64,000 nt of DNA, from contig CM060910.1 of assembly GCA_030737875.1 (NCBI GenBank), positions 615,425,303-615,489,302 on the forward strand. Direction: 5' to 3'. The notes under the pieces are model-generated. The model did no database searches. It was not told the origin of the DNA and saw only the letters and a program-made list of their open reading frames with translations. Positions 1 through 12,199 of this stretch are shown here, in pieces; position 1 is the first letter of the stretch; each line of letters starts with the position of its first letter. The stretch comes from Allium sativum. Lineage: Eukaryota; Streptophyta; Magnoliopsida; Asparagales; Amaryllidaceae. Made by a program: the position numbers and the translations under genes.

Positions 1-605
1 TGTAATAAATTCTGCAAGCATACAGGTGTGTAGCATACAGGTCGAACACAGGGAGGAAAGTTAAATTTTATTATTTATATGTTTCGTGGGCGTGTTAGAC
101 GAACTTTGGAGGTTGATTTTGAAAATAAAACAAAACAAAATTAAAACTGTGATTTGATTCAGAACAGATCTAACTGAACCGACGATCAGATCACAATTTC
201 AATGGAAAAGAAATAAAACTATGAATTAGATTTGAATCTAATCAAATCCAATTTGACCTAAGAAAATAATAAAAGTAGAAATTGAAATTGCAGAAATTGA
301 AATAACAAACAAGAATTAAAATTAGGATTTCCGCTGAATCTAATCAGACGGTAAATCACTAATGCAAATAAGTGCAAAATACAAATAGTGTTCTACCGAA
401 TCTAATCGTATAGACAACACTAGTTGCTAAGAAAACAAAAAAATGCAAAAATAAAAGAGAAAGAAGAACTTTTATTAGAACAATGGAAATAAGAGATGAG
501 ATTGGATGGTGGCTACAATGCCATTACAAGGGTATATATAGGGTAGATAGCCAAACCCTAACCCTAATGGTAAATGGGCCTGGTCATTACACCACTAATT
601 AGTTA
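1..605 (-). mobile_element. Probable copia-type LTR fragment, minus strand
   Basis: No protein is encoded. Read on the minus strand the stretch looks like an LTR promoter: a TATATATACC TATA-like box (plus 531-540) downstream of a telobox-type AAACCCTAA on the plus strand at 553-561, followed by an AATAAAAG-type signal near 470. The minus-strand LTR would begin near 605 with TGTAAC. I see no primer-binding site or polypurine tract beside it and its other end lies outside the window, so the family call rests on general appearance only. Confidence 0.35.
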
Positions 606-924
606 CAATGAGAAACATAAATGGGCCTTTGATAATTAAAGCAATTTTGGGCCTTTTCTCTTTTTCCTCTTGCTTCCTTGACATTTATTCATTGATTTGT
701 GATGTTCAAAGCCTTTTTATCAATCCTTTTCTTGTCCAACAGCAACTAGATGTGATGTCTTCATCTACAATTCTTCAAAATGCAAATACACAGCAAATTG
801 AACTCTATTTCTCTACATTTCTGGTTGCATGCGGGCTGGGTTGGAATATCTGTAAAAGTAACAAAACAATACCCAAGTAGTATTTATTTATATACAAAAG
901 ATAAGATATAAGAGCATAAAATAA
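606..924. other. Unassigned spacer before the copia pol fragment
   Basis: An AT-rich stretch with one 90-codon open frame (608-880, plus) that I do not recognise and that has no supporting motif. Its right limit is the last stop codon (922-924) before the copia pol frame opens. It is probably part of whatever inserted into, or truncated, the copia element. Confidence 0.3.
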
Positions 925-2667
925 ACACATTTCTATGTCAATCAACAAGAAAACAATGATGTTGAGACAAACAATGAAAAAGCCACTGAAGCAGCAACAG
1001 ATATCGAAAGACTAAAATTCAAGCCAAGTCATCCTCCAGATTTGGTAATTGGAAGTCCAACTGCTGGTGTTCGTACACGATCCTCTCTCAATAGGGAAGT
1101 TTGTACTCTTTGTATTCATAATGCTTTTGTATCTGAAATAGAACCAAGTTCTTATGATGTTGCTCTTAATGATGAATTTTGGTTGTTAGCTATGCAGGAG
1201 GAACTTAACCAGTTTGAGAGAAACAGAGTCTGGAACTTGGTACCCAGGCCAAAAGACTACCCAGTTGTTGGAACAAAATGGGTATTCAAAAATAAGCTTG
1301 ACGAATCTGGAAACGTAACAAGAAACAAAGCTAGGTTGGTCGCTAAGGGATACAATCAAATCGAAGGTGTTGACTTTGATGAAACTTTTGCCCCAGTTGC
1401 TAGGCTTGAAGCAATCAGAATTTTGTTAAGTTTTGCGTGCTTTAAGGGGTTCAAATTAAAGCAAATGGATGTGAAGAGTGCTTTTCTGAATGGAGAACTA
1501 AAAGAAGAAGTGTATGTTGAACAACCCCCTGGTTTTGAGAGTCACGATTATCCAAATCATGTATACAAACTGGAAAAAGCATTGTATGGCCTTAAGCAAG
1601 CTCCTAGAGCTTGGTATGACTGTCTGTGTACATATCTCTTGGAAAACGGTTTTAAAAAGGGAAGTGCTGACACAACCTTGTTTTTATCTCATGATGGTGA
1701 TGATTTTTTAATTGTCCAAATTTATGTTGATGATATCATATATGGTGCTACTAATAATGTCTTATGTGAAAAATTTGAAAAAGTTATGCAGGACAAATTT
1801 GAGATGAGTTTGGTTGGAGAGCTGAAATTCTTTCTTGGTTTCCAAATCAAACAAAGTAGCAAAGGGATCTTTATCTCCCAAACAAAGTACGTGATGGAGT
1901 TGTTAAAGAGATTTGGAGTTCAAGATGCAAAGCCAATGAAAACACCGATGAGTCCAACAACCAAACTTGACAAAGATGAAAAAGGTGTTGCTGTGGATCA
2001 AAAGAAATATCGCGGTATTATCGGTTCACTTCTTTATCTTTCTGCTTCTAGACCTGATATTATGTTTTCTGTTTGTTTGTGTGCTCGTTTTCAATCAAAT
2101 CCAAAGGAATCTCATCTAAAAGCCACAAAACGGATTCTAAGATATTTGTTACACACACCAAATTTGGGCTTATGGTATCCTTCTTGTGATAACTTTAATT
2201 TAGTTGGGTATACTGATGCTGATTATGCTGGTTCACTCACAGATAGAAAAAGTACTAGTGGAACGTGCTTCATGCTAGGTCATTCACTTGTGTCGTGGTC
2301 AAGTAGAAAACAAAACTGTGTTGCTTTATCCACCACTGAGGCTGAATATATTGCTTTAGGAAGTTGTTGTGCACAGATTTTATGGATGATGCAGACTTTA
2401 TCTGATTTTGGACTTTGTTATAAACGAGTTCCTTTAAAATGTGACAGTAAGAGTGCAATTGACTTATCAAATAATCCAGTACATCACTCACGCACGAAAC
2501 ACATTGATGTAAGACACCACTTTCTTAGAGATCATATTGCTTGTGAAGATATTTGTATAGAATTTATTCCAACCGAATCTCAACTTGCTGATATTTTTAC
2601 AAAACCCCTTCCTGAAGACAGATTTTGCAGATTACGTTTGGAATTGGGAATTATAGAAATAAATTAA
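925..2667 (+). pseudogene. pol: Copia polyprotein C-terminal fragment: reverse transcriptase and RNase H
   Basis: This is the end of a copia pol gene, whose products copy element RNA to DNA and degrade the RNA strand in virus-like particles. Counting residues from 1042, the reverse transcriptase has the KARLVAKG block, the AFLNG block, [10 protein letters not shown] and the catalytic YVDD at 228-231. RNase H follows with the TDADYAG block (Asp near 392), the TEAEY block (about 432-436), CDSKSA (Asp 468) and the usual ADIFTKPLP close. The frame is open from 925 with no internal stop, so this part could encode intact enzyme, but there is no start codon and the integrase, protease and gag parts are missing. 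Residues 925-1040 read as the acidic linker normally found between integrase and reverse transcriptase. Confidence 0.9.
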
Positions 2668-2997
2668 TCTTTTAGCATTTTTGGATAAATTTTCTCTTAA
2701 GACGTTCTGTTGGCAATTATCTTTCTGACAAATAATCCATGCTTCAAATCATCAAGAAAAGACCAGTTTTTGGACATTTATGATAAATTTGTGACTGTGT
2801 AAGTTTTCAGAATATGAGATGTTTGAAAATTTGTAGCTCTGATACGATCAAATATGCTTTATAGTATGAGTAATTGAGGAACTTTTGTTCACTTTCATCT
2901 TCTGTTTCTATCACCCTTCTATCAATCATTATCATTTTATATATATCAAGGGGATTTAAGTATACACGAATAAAAAAAAAAAGTATTTCTCTAATCT

Positions 2998-3182
2998 CAT
3001 TTAAAAATCCAAGCTCTGGTCATGCATGGTTATGAGAATACTTATTTTTCATGCTATCACTGATTTCATTTAAAAATCCAAGATCTGGTTATGCGTGGTC
3101 AGTATAGTATTGAATTTTTTTTTTCATGTTGCAGCTAATTCCATTTAAAAATCCAAGCTCTGGTCATGCGTGGTTAGTCTGC

Positions 3183-3186
<4 letters not shown>
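2998..3186 (+). repeat. Three tandem copies of a unit of about 70 bp
   Basis: Each copy begins with CATTTAAAAATCCAAG, followed by TCTGGTYATGCRTGGT, at about 2998, 3067 and 3141. The period is about 70 bp; copies differ at a few positions and in spacer length. Confidence 0.8.

Positions 3187-3217
<31 letters not shown>
3187..3217. repeat. AT dinucleotide microsatellite
   Basis: An uninterrupted (AT)n run of about 15 units in the 3' untranslated region of the copia element. Confidence 0.95.
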
Positions 3218-3221
<4 letters not shown>

Positions 3222-3646
3222 ACATAGATATGAAAATTTCTCCCTGATATATATCAAATATTCCATCATTCCATTTTCTGTCTTGTGAAATGTGTTCCTC
3301 TTTTACAGATTATTCTAATTTTTTGTTTGATTATTCGGAGTGTTCGAATCTGATACTGTCAAATGACTTGATTACTAATTACAGTCCATACTCTTTACAA
3401 ATGTCCAGAATTGTTATTCTTTTGATGATTACAAAGGGGGAGAAGAAGTTAAGATTTTGTGTTGTTTACGGACGTCTATAGATTTTATTTTGCCATTAAT
3501 GCTAAGTGTTTAATTTTTTTTTTGTTATTTTCAAATTCTTTACTCATGTCTGTTTACAACTGATAGGGGGAGCTCAAATGTAGGGGGAGCCCTTGGTCAA
3601 ACACATCTCGTTATTCACAAAAATCTTAAGTCTGTTTGTCATCATC

Positions 3647-3659
3647 AAAAGGGGGAGTT
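3647..3659 (+). promoter_or_regulatory. Polypurine tract of the SIRE-like element
   Basis: AAAAGGGGGAGTT lies directly before the LTR start TGTTGATAC. It is the expected primer for second-strand DNA synthesis and fixes the LTR boundary. Confidence 0.85.
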
Positions 3660-6476
3660 TGTTGATACTAATATTTTTGTTTGATAATAACAAATAGATT
3701 TTTGTTACTGGAGTGTTTGATTGTGGAATATCTAGTATTATTGGAAAATAAAATAACACAGAATTTACACAGAATATAGAAAAATCAAATAAATTTTATT
3801 TCCAATAATATTATTTATTTTACAATTCATTTACACACAAGACTTTACAAATCACTTTACAAATAATTTCAGTACATACATTTTTTTTTCAAGCACTTCA
3901 TTTTTTTTCTCTCCTTATTTCTTGCTGGATTATTCTTGTTAAGCACACCTTAGCTGTCCAAAGCATCATCCTGTAACCTGTCACAAAAGAAAGAAAAATA
4001 CACAGTACACTGGAACTAAAACAAATACTTTAGACAAAAATGATTCTCTGTGTGATTGATTAAATTTTTTTTTTGTCTCAGCTTTCTGTGTGTTTTTCTC
4101 ATCATATTTCAGACTTGAACAGCCACATCAAAACCATACTGGTTTGCTGATCAGAACCAACTGATTCTGACCAGCCTCAACTCAGTACAGTTTGACTGCT
4201 ATTTTTTTTATTTCAGAATCAAACAAGTGATGAGCAAAGTATTAAGCAAAACAAGGTGAATTGACAAAATCAAGACAGGTTCAAAAGAGGTCAACCAGCA
4301 AATAACTTTCAAAGTCAACATGGAGTCAAAAATCACCAAAGTCAAAATGGTCGAGCTTTTACATGTCAGCATTAACATGGTCGAGAGTAATACAAATGCA
4401 AGCCAAAGTAGCCAACACAAAAGCAAAGCTCAAGTTCATGTTTCAGCAAATAATCAAATCAGTGATGAAATGGAAAATCCCAAGTGCCAAGTTCAAATCA
4501 GTTTTTTCTATTTATTTTGGCAAACAGGAAATTTCAGCAATTAAGCAGGTAAAGCCAAACTTTCAACAATACATGGTGCAGTGTGATTCCAGCATGGTTG
4601 CAAACATAACAAGTCAGCAAAACAAAAGTGTGCACATGCAACATGGAACAACTCAAATGGCAAATACAGTTCAAGTTTTCATGGAACAAAGGCACAGGTA
4701 CAAAATACATGGTCGAGCCAGATTCAAACAAAGCAAGTGATGGCAGGTAACAAAAAAAAACGACCAGTAAGCAATAACTTGGCTCAAAACAGCAAATGGT
4801 GAATTCATGAAGCATGTTCAAGGTTATGTAAAACCACCAACACGCAAACAAGGTATGAATACCCATAACTCAAGACAATCAGGGAAGTCTTTTTTTAACC
4901 AGTGTTAAATGGGTGCATAAGCATGGATGGCCAAGGCACAAATATTTCAGCAAAATAACAGTGAAGATCAAGGTCAAGCAGATTGGCCAAACACGACAAA
5001 TTGTGTACAACAATGAAAACAGAAATGGTGTATGGTGTCAAGCTAGTGAACATAAATGGTGTATGGGTCGAGACTGTGATCCATTTAAACACAAGAAAGA
5101 AACAGGAATTTTTTTTGTCATACAAATGGTTCGGACAGAAAGCAAAAATTTTTTTTGGTATGACTATGAACATAAGGCATGAGTGTGTAAATGGAACAAA
5201 TCAGGGAATTCTGTGTAAATTGCTCTCAATAATATTCCTGTTTTAAAATTCTTTGTCAAAGCAAAAATGGAAAATCTTTTTTGGTTAATGACCTGGCAAA
5301 TTAATTCTCAGCAAATCGGTTTCTCAAAAACAGAAAGGATGTAATCAACGATTGTTTTGGCAAGAATATTTCTTTTTAAATCTTCAATCACATATGGAAA
5401 ACAATTATCTGTTTTCATTTTTGTTTCCAGAATTACAGGAATTCACGCAAACAATCAAGCAGTTCAAAATCATGTCAAAATTCATAGCCACAAATCACGC
5501 AAAGGAAATTCAAAAGAGGCAACAATTTATTTCAGGAATTCACGGCATTTTTTTTTAATCAAAGGGGCCACAAATTATTCAAAGCCGAGGGAAATCACAC
5601 AATCAAGTCCAGTATTTCATCAAAATTCATCGAAGTATTAAAGGCAACAAATTTCAATTTCATTCGAGAATTCCAAAAGGGGAAACCACCAATAATCAGC
5701 CAAATCGAGCAAGTCATCAACGAAATCAGAGCACCAGGGTGTAGAAACCCTTATAAAAGCACACAATTCATCATCGACTTCATCATCAATTCACACAAAA
5801 GAAATCCGAAACCCTAAATTGCAAGAGTTGATAAAACTCACTCAGATTGATCGCAAGGACGAAGGAGATACACTGGAGAAGCAAAACAAGCTTCCAGAAA
5901 TCCATTACACACTTCACCGAGATTGATTTAGGGAAAAATCACTGAAACCCTAATCGCAGCCGCCATTCTTTTGTTTCAGAGAAAAAGGGAGGATCGGGCT
6001 AAAGAAAACACAAGGGAGCACCGCAAAATAAAAGTGGCCCGACCACTTTGGGCTAGTGCAAAGAAAAGGGGATGACCCCCCACTTTTAACTCCTCCCCTT
6101 ATTTCCTTTAAGCTTGGTTGTTTTTTTTATTGAATTTTTTGAAACTTCTTTTCTAGTTTTATTGTAAAACTAGGGAGCACAGAATATTGAAGTGTAATCT
6201 GAGAAAATCTAATCTAGGGTATACAGACTAGTCTAGGATTTTGAGCTTAGGGATAAACAGGAGCAGGAGTTGCGAGTTTACATAGGATTGTAAGCGGGAT
6301 CTGTTTGTATCTCCTAGTAAAAATCTTAGAAAGGCAGCAGTAGGCACAGTTTGCCGAAGCTGGGTATATCTGCGTGTGATTTTATTTTTACTGCATTTCT
6401 TTATTACCGTGTTTAGTTTAAATTTAGTGTTAAAAACCCTATTCACCCCCCCTCTAGGGTTATTATCGATCCTACA
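3660..6476 (+). repeat. SIRE-like 3' LTR, 2,817 bp
   Basis: Starts TGTTGATAC right after the polypurine tract and ends near CACCCCCCCTCTAGGG...CCTACA, a typical copia LTR terminus. It holds no protein gene; the small frames at 4208-5641 are chance frames in AT-rich DNA. A TATAAAAG box is near 5752, and the sequence after it contains GAAACCCTAA and GCCGCCATT, like a plant leader. Its last 250 bp is clearly homologous to 38330-38591 in the second LTR. At 2.8 kb it is long for a copia LTR. Confidence 0.85.
5752..5759 (+). promoter_or_regulatory. Probable LTR TATA box
   Basis: TATAAAAG lies in the middle of the LTR, followed by a CATCA-rich stretch and plant-leader-like AAACCCTAA, as expected for the U3/R transition. 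The transcription start is inferred. Confidence 0.55.
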
Positions 6477-8690
6477 TAATATAATATCCATTTCATTTCA
6501 ATATGAAATATCCTGCTGTACAGAACCATATTTGATTACGATATATAGATTAACTATATCTACGTTTTCAATCAATTATTTAACAGTCCAATCTATAGTC
6601 CAATTTAACAGTACAACTTAACAGTCCAAATTAACAGTCCAAATTAACATAGCAGTTAATACAAAAATAAAGTACAATTTATATTACAATATAAATTGAG
6701 GAGAGTTAGTGAGTTTTACTCACATTTGCAGTTCATCGTTAAAGAACGATAAACTGTTTATTTGATTTGAATCAAACAGTTTATTTCGCCATAAATCCAA
6801 ACGAGCTCGAATCCACTTCCAATCAGTTCCATGTTGTAGTTGACGTCCGTACGATCCCGACGCAACTTACGGTTTGAAATTCTGATAACGTACGAGGATG
6901 TTATGCAATTTTAAACCTAAAACACTATTTTAACTTTAAAATAACTTAAGAAATTAAAGTGGGCTTTTGACCTTTGACTACGGCCCAACACCACTCTTCA
7001 AAACCAAGGCCCGCTCCACTATCCTTCTTCCCCAAATTAGAAATGTCGCTCCATCCTCCTCCTGTACAAATCCATTCCACCGAATACCACAAACACCAAC
7101 GCCTCATCCATCTCACCGACGCCATTTCATCTCCCTCCTCAGTCCGCGCCCTCTCCACATCACAGTGTCTACTCCGATGTTCCCCCCTTCGGTTTCGACT
7201 TTGCCTCCCTTCTGTATAAAACTGTTGACCACAAGTTTGACCACCAACCCCAACTGCTCCGTCCATCAATCCCCAGCGCCGACGCCCCCACTGACTTCGC
7301 CACCTCGTTCTGCACCTTCTCACCCCTACGACACCAACTCCGGTTTTCCTTCGTCGACAGCAGTTCCAACAAAACCCCGGGGCAGACATCAACATTTGCT
7401 TCCACGAAATACCTCGTTTTTTCCCCAAATGATGCCATTCGATGTAGTAAACCAAAATCCAGCATTTACTACCTGAATCAATGCTTCAATCGTCTTTGAA
7501 TCCCAACCCTAGACATCTTGAACCAACGCTGTATTGTCACAGCCACCCAAAACCGATGTCGAACCAAAAGTGAGTTATACCAGGTTGAAAAGAATCGTTG
7601 CTTAAATTCATCTCTATATACTTAGGATTTTATAGACTTGGATTTGAATTTGTATTGATTTTCTTTGTGAATTTCTTTGATTTTCTTTTGTTCGTTGTTT
7701 TCATGGTAAAACGGGAATTAGTGGCGGTCTGTATTCGGTTTTATAGGATGGTTGAAATCTTTCTTTGGTTGTAAACGAGGGCTTGTGGCCTTGTTTGGTC
7801 CACAACTTTAGTTAGGATATTTTCTTTTTATTATATAATATTCGATTCAGTCTTCTAAAATCACTGCGAACACATACGACACCTAAAAATCATGAAAACT
7901 GACATGCTGATAGAATTTGACATTACGGTCCCACCGAAACTGGTTTCGTCGAATTCCGACTTCGTATGCCGACACAGTGTATTTTTAACTGTCGAAATAC
8001 TGACTGTTTTTCACTCTAAAAATCCCTACGGCCACACAGTGACTCTAAAAATCACGAAACTGGAAATCTAACAACTATTTGACATTGCGGATCCAACAAA
8101 ACTGGTTTCGTCGAATTCTGAGGTCGTATGAAAAACTGGCTATTTTTAAAGCTCTGAATGACCCATTTAAATATATAAATATATTTAAATATAATTAAAT
8201 TTAATATTAATAAATTAATATTATCGTATATATTCATATATGATATCGTACAGCTCTAGAATATCATATCAGAATATACAGTTTGATATTTCAGATTCCA
8301 GATTATCCCGGTATTCAATTTATACTGAAAATCTCTTTTATAACGTATATAAAGCGTCGCAAATTATAAAGGAATTCTACAACGACTTTTCTGAAATTTG
8401 ATTTGGACATAACTCAAAATCTACACGACGAAATCTCGATTTTTCTCTTCCACTAGAAAGATATACTCCACCAGCTCCACACGTTTCTTGTTTCACAGAA
8501 ATCCGGCTTAAAATGAATCATGTACATTTAGTTGAAGTTCAACTCGCCAAATAACGAACTGCCGCGTCGTTACGGGCTCGATTATAATTATTATTATAAT
8601 TTATACGTTCAACTATCGTTTATTTAATATATTCGTTATTTAAATAATTAAATAACTTAATTATTATACCTTACAAAACGCGCCATTACA
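6477..8690 (-). repeat. E3 LTR, truncated copy
   Basis: The minus-strand LTR starts at 8690 with TGTAATGGCGCG right after the polypurine tract. It matches 14186-16399 nearly base for base and is cut at 6476/6477 by the copia LTR. A CT-rich block at 6980-7410 gives proline-rich frames on both strands; these are composition artefacts and not called. Confidence 0.9.
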
Positions 8691-8735
8691 GACTTTCCCC
8701 CTTAAAATAATTTCGTCCTCGAAATTGCTAAGCTA
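8691..8735 (-). promoter_or_regulatory. E3 polypurine tract and upstream block
   Basis: On the minus strand TTTTAAGGGGGAAAGTC sits immediately before the LTR start. The sequence just before it reads TTTCGAGGACGAAA, the usual pol-end/polypurine neighbourhood of plant Ty3/gypsy elements of the Tekay/Del type. This is the best evidence for a gypsy origin. Confidence 0.8.
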
Positions 8736-10107
8736 GGAAAATGCTACCAACTTTACTAACTAGATTCAAATATCTTTTAGTTTACTTCTCAACTCCAGTT
8801 TCAACTGGACCATTTAATTTTCAATTAAATTATTAATTCATTCTGGCTAACTGAATTCCCATAAATCATGAGAATGTTCTAACGCCTGGAATTTTCGAAA
8901 AATTTCGCCATAACCTCCTTTGTATTGGTCAATATGACAAACCACCCCTCGCCTCTCTAGGCCTTCTCCAACCCAAAAGAAAATCAAACAACCAAGCGGC
9001 TTGCCAATTCGGCTCATAAAATCCAAACTCATATATAATATAAACTTGTACCTTTTTGTCGGTCGTATCATTATATCCCTACCCTCTATTATCAGCTTGG
9101 CATATACAAATGCCATCCCAATCAACTCCAACCAATTTATTCTTAACACAACCATTCGCTTATTCAGGCTGAATTCAATTTCAAATTCGAGTTTCAAATT
9201 CCAAACTCTCAACTAATCATTTCAAATCCAAAACCATATTATTCTTAAATCACTTCCAGTTTTTCTTAACCTATCATCTCAAGTTAAATTCTGGTTTATT
9301 ATTTACTTTTACCATCCCATTCGAATTAACTTCACAAGTTAAATTTTAATTTCTAGAACTTAAATTCCTGGGTAAATTTCAAATCAATTCGAAATCATAC
9401 TGCCAATTCAAAGCCTTTGAATTTTCTAAACAACTTGTTTCCTCAAAACAATTCAAATTAAAATCTTTGGTAGTAATCCACCACTTAGAACTCGAAAATC
9501 ACACCGATGATACTGCGCAGTCATCATCGGAATTATTTTCCAGCGACCCAAGTGATTTCAATACTATATTATTTTAAAAACCATTACTGAATACTTCCAT
9601 TTTGGAAACATTTCAAAATATCCCAGGAACTTAAAATTTCCTTATTTTAATTCCAAATCTGATTTAAATTCATATTTAATTCAAACTATTTCATATATTA
9701 CATTCATATGAATTCTGATTGGTCATTTATAACCATTTCACCCTTTTATAATCTTATTTGATTATAATAACAACCAACACAATCAATATACTATAATAAT
9801 TTCAAGATATATATTTCTTCTATAAACAAATATATTTTGGGAAAAATTATTTCATTTACCCTCTTTCAAAATATACCATGACGGTTCATCGTATTCGAGT
9901 GTTTAGTAACCCTTATCGATACAGTGGATTAAACTGATCGTCCAGAATTCATAAGCCACTCAACCAATGAGTCTCCACAATATAAAACCATTTTATATTG
10001 AATAACAATTACGCGCTCATATATATACACTCAAACTCAATCTAGGATATTACTAATCCCATCTCTATCGAGTTATGCCACAGAGCCAAGATAATCACTT
10101 AACTTAA

Positions 10108-10119
10108 GCTCTGATACCA
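10108..10119 (-). promoter_or_regulatory. E3 primer-binding site (initiator tRNA-Met)
   Basis: On the minus strand TGGTATCAGAGC begins two bases after the LTR end CCTTTACA. It is complementary to the 3' end of plant initiator tRNA-Met and marks the start of the internal domain. Confidence 0.9.
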
Positions 10120-12199
10120 ACTGTAAAGGCTGGAAATTTTCGATTCCTCGAGAGTCGAAAATTCCGAGACGTTAGTGAAAGAAAGTAGAGGGTGAGGAAG
10201 AAAAGATAGAACTAATAGAATAAAAGAAGAAGAAGAACTTACATCATCAGAGTAAACACGAATCTCACAGCGGAACGAATAAAATATAACATAACTTTGA
10301 AATACAAATCAGTACTCGTATATACATACCATTTCAAAGTACAGCACTTAACAACGCAGCGGAATAATAATAGCTATAATCCTGAAGCCTCCTGCTCCAA
10401 GCTCTCCAAGTGTATCTGTAAAATCCCGACTACTTGATTGCCCGTACAAATTTAGGCACCCAAGAGTTTAGGGGAAACAAAACAAAACAAACTCTGGGTC
10501 AGTCATGGGACTGGTGTGAATAAAACTCCAACACTTGGTTAAATAAAGGATATCTTTCTGATATTATAATAATGTCTAAATACAAATAGATATCAATCTA
10601 GCAGAACGCTTGCATCTCACGTTCCACATACATAGTATACAAAAAAAACCGTGAGCGCTTATTGGAGATTGGATTCCAACAGACAAGGTATGGGAGCACC
10701 TTCTGATCAGTGTACTCTAGAGGAGATACACTAGGGTTCAACAAGAACGTCTTGCAACCCGGCCACACATGACCGTCCACTCATTTAGCTTGAGTGTAAC
10801 GAATATATTATCACCGATGGTTGGGATCAGCAACCATCCTTCCCGATAAGGGACAGCATTGAAATAGATTATAAAGAAGTACAATTGAATATTCTCTAGA
10901 TGGTGATAATACACCCTGCTTGGGTATGGCCCAACTAGCCATGCTGCCTAGCCCAACTTCTGTTATTTCCGGGTTGTGAGGTTTGAGGTCACGTTTATCA
11001 CTTTGACAGATTATTGCTTCAATTACTTTGAATGCCACATCGTCATACCCGCCAAATCATTATCGATTTCTCAAGGCATCACGAGTATAAAAGCTAAGAG
11101 AAACGAATTTCTCCGCCACCAACGTAATACATTTAAAGAGATCAACATATGATTCGTTAAGAATACTTTGTCAGACACTCGTCCATATACGTTGTTCTGG
11201 GACTGAATAAACCGAAGGCACTATTCAGTGAATCCATCCTACCTAGGCTTTTCACAATAGCCCTTGCACTTCACTCCGTCTTCAATTATCTTCAACGTAC
11301 TTGATTCGCAACGCTTATGCTAATACGGAGTGGTTCTTCGGATAATAATCCAACCGTTCTCTCCATATTTACAACGTAAATACGGTCAGAACTTTGATTG
11401 TCTGTGATTCAACTATCAAATGAAAACATGTCGGTGTACAAACAACGAACTTATTTCCAAATGGAAATTCGATCGATCAATCATCATATGTTCATATTTC
11501 CTAATTTCATATATTTAGAAAATATATGTTATTAATCATTGGAAAACATTTCCATAACTTATTTTCACATCACTATTATTTCGCAACTATCAGTCCCTAA
11601 CTGTAACTAGTGTGAGAACAATTCTCTAAGTATCAATCCGGAAGGTCGAAACCAACATCAGATCGTCACTTAGAAAACCATTCAACTTACCCTCTCCAGT
11701 CAGTTTCTGAATTTGCTTAACTCTATTTCTTAAATTCTTATCATGAAAACATTTCATTTTCTATGTTTAGAAAACATATCTGAATATATTTGGAAAACAT
11801 TTCCAAAACTCATTTACGGATTTCCAATGAACGTTGTATAAAACATCGTTTCGCTTAATCCATTAATCGCTTATTCCTTAACTTTATTCCTAATCAACCT
11901 TTTAGATCGAACCACAACTATTCTTTTGTCAATTCTGAAGTCAATCAAGTTGGGGTATAATTACCTCTCAGACCTTAATTGAACAACGTCCTTTACTGTG
12001 AAATAGATGAAGCTCGTCACTCACTTTTTCCAATCATCTGTTTACGCAAATTCTCGGATTCAGGTTACGAATCTACTTCTTATATGAAAACGTTTGATTA
12101 TAACTATAACGTTATAATTCCTACTTCTGCAATATCTAACCTAAATTATAACTTTATCTCCTAACTCGAATAATTTAACAGACACCTAATTTCTAAATG

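Larger units (their letters stand above)
2668..3659 (+). other. SIRE-like 3' untranslated region with GGGGGAG repeats
   Basis: Non-coding sequence between the pol stop and the 3' LTR. It holds a three-copy tandem repeat, an AT microsatellite and repeated AGGGGGAG motifs near 3437, 3566, 3581 and 3651. SIRE elements often carry an env-like frame here; only short unrelated frames remain, so no env-like gene is called. Confidence 0.7.
925..6476 (+). mobile_element. 3' portion of a SIRE-like Ty1/copia retrotransposon
   Basis: The order from left to right is the end of pol (reverse transcriptase and RNase H), about 1 kb of untranslated sequence with repeated GGGGGAG motifs, a polypurine tract, and a 2.8 kb 3' LTR. 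The GGGGGAG repeats after pol and the reverse transcriptase sequence are typical of SIRE/Maximus copia elements. Gag, protease, integrase and the 5' LTR are not in the window. It sits inside the left LTR of E3: the bases after 6476 (taata...) continue the sequence that is uninterrupted at about 14186 in the other E3 LTR, so TAATA is a likely target duplication. Confidence 0.85.
8691..10121 (-). other. E3 internal domain without gag or pol
   Basis: The 1,431 bp between the LTRs holds the two replication signals and little else. The longest minus-strand frame (8847-9212, 121 codons) has no recognisable domain, and its reading frame is not kept in the matching parts of E1 and E2. A palindromic block at 8890-8918 (GGAGGTTATGGCGAAA on the minus strand, with TTTTCGAAAA) is conserved in all three elements. 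The rest (9210-10100) is AT-rich with no feature seen. Confidence 0.75.

Noticed and set aside
551..570. Telomere-like AAACCCTAACCCTAA
   Set aside because: Only about two units; a telobox in a promoter-like LTR is the simpler reading.
4208..5641. Many overlapping 70-125 codon frames in the first SIRE-like LTR
   Set aside because: Low-GC, both strands, no domain, inside an LTR.
6946..7476. Overlapping 169-codon frames on both strands (also 14654-15208)
   Set aside because: They come from a CT/GC-rich LTR block, are low-complexity Pro/Ser or Arg/Gly-rich, and have no domain; identity between copies only reflects the LTR pair.
8847..9212. 121-codon minus frame in the E3 internal domain
   Set aside because: No known domain and the frame is not shared with E1 or E2.
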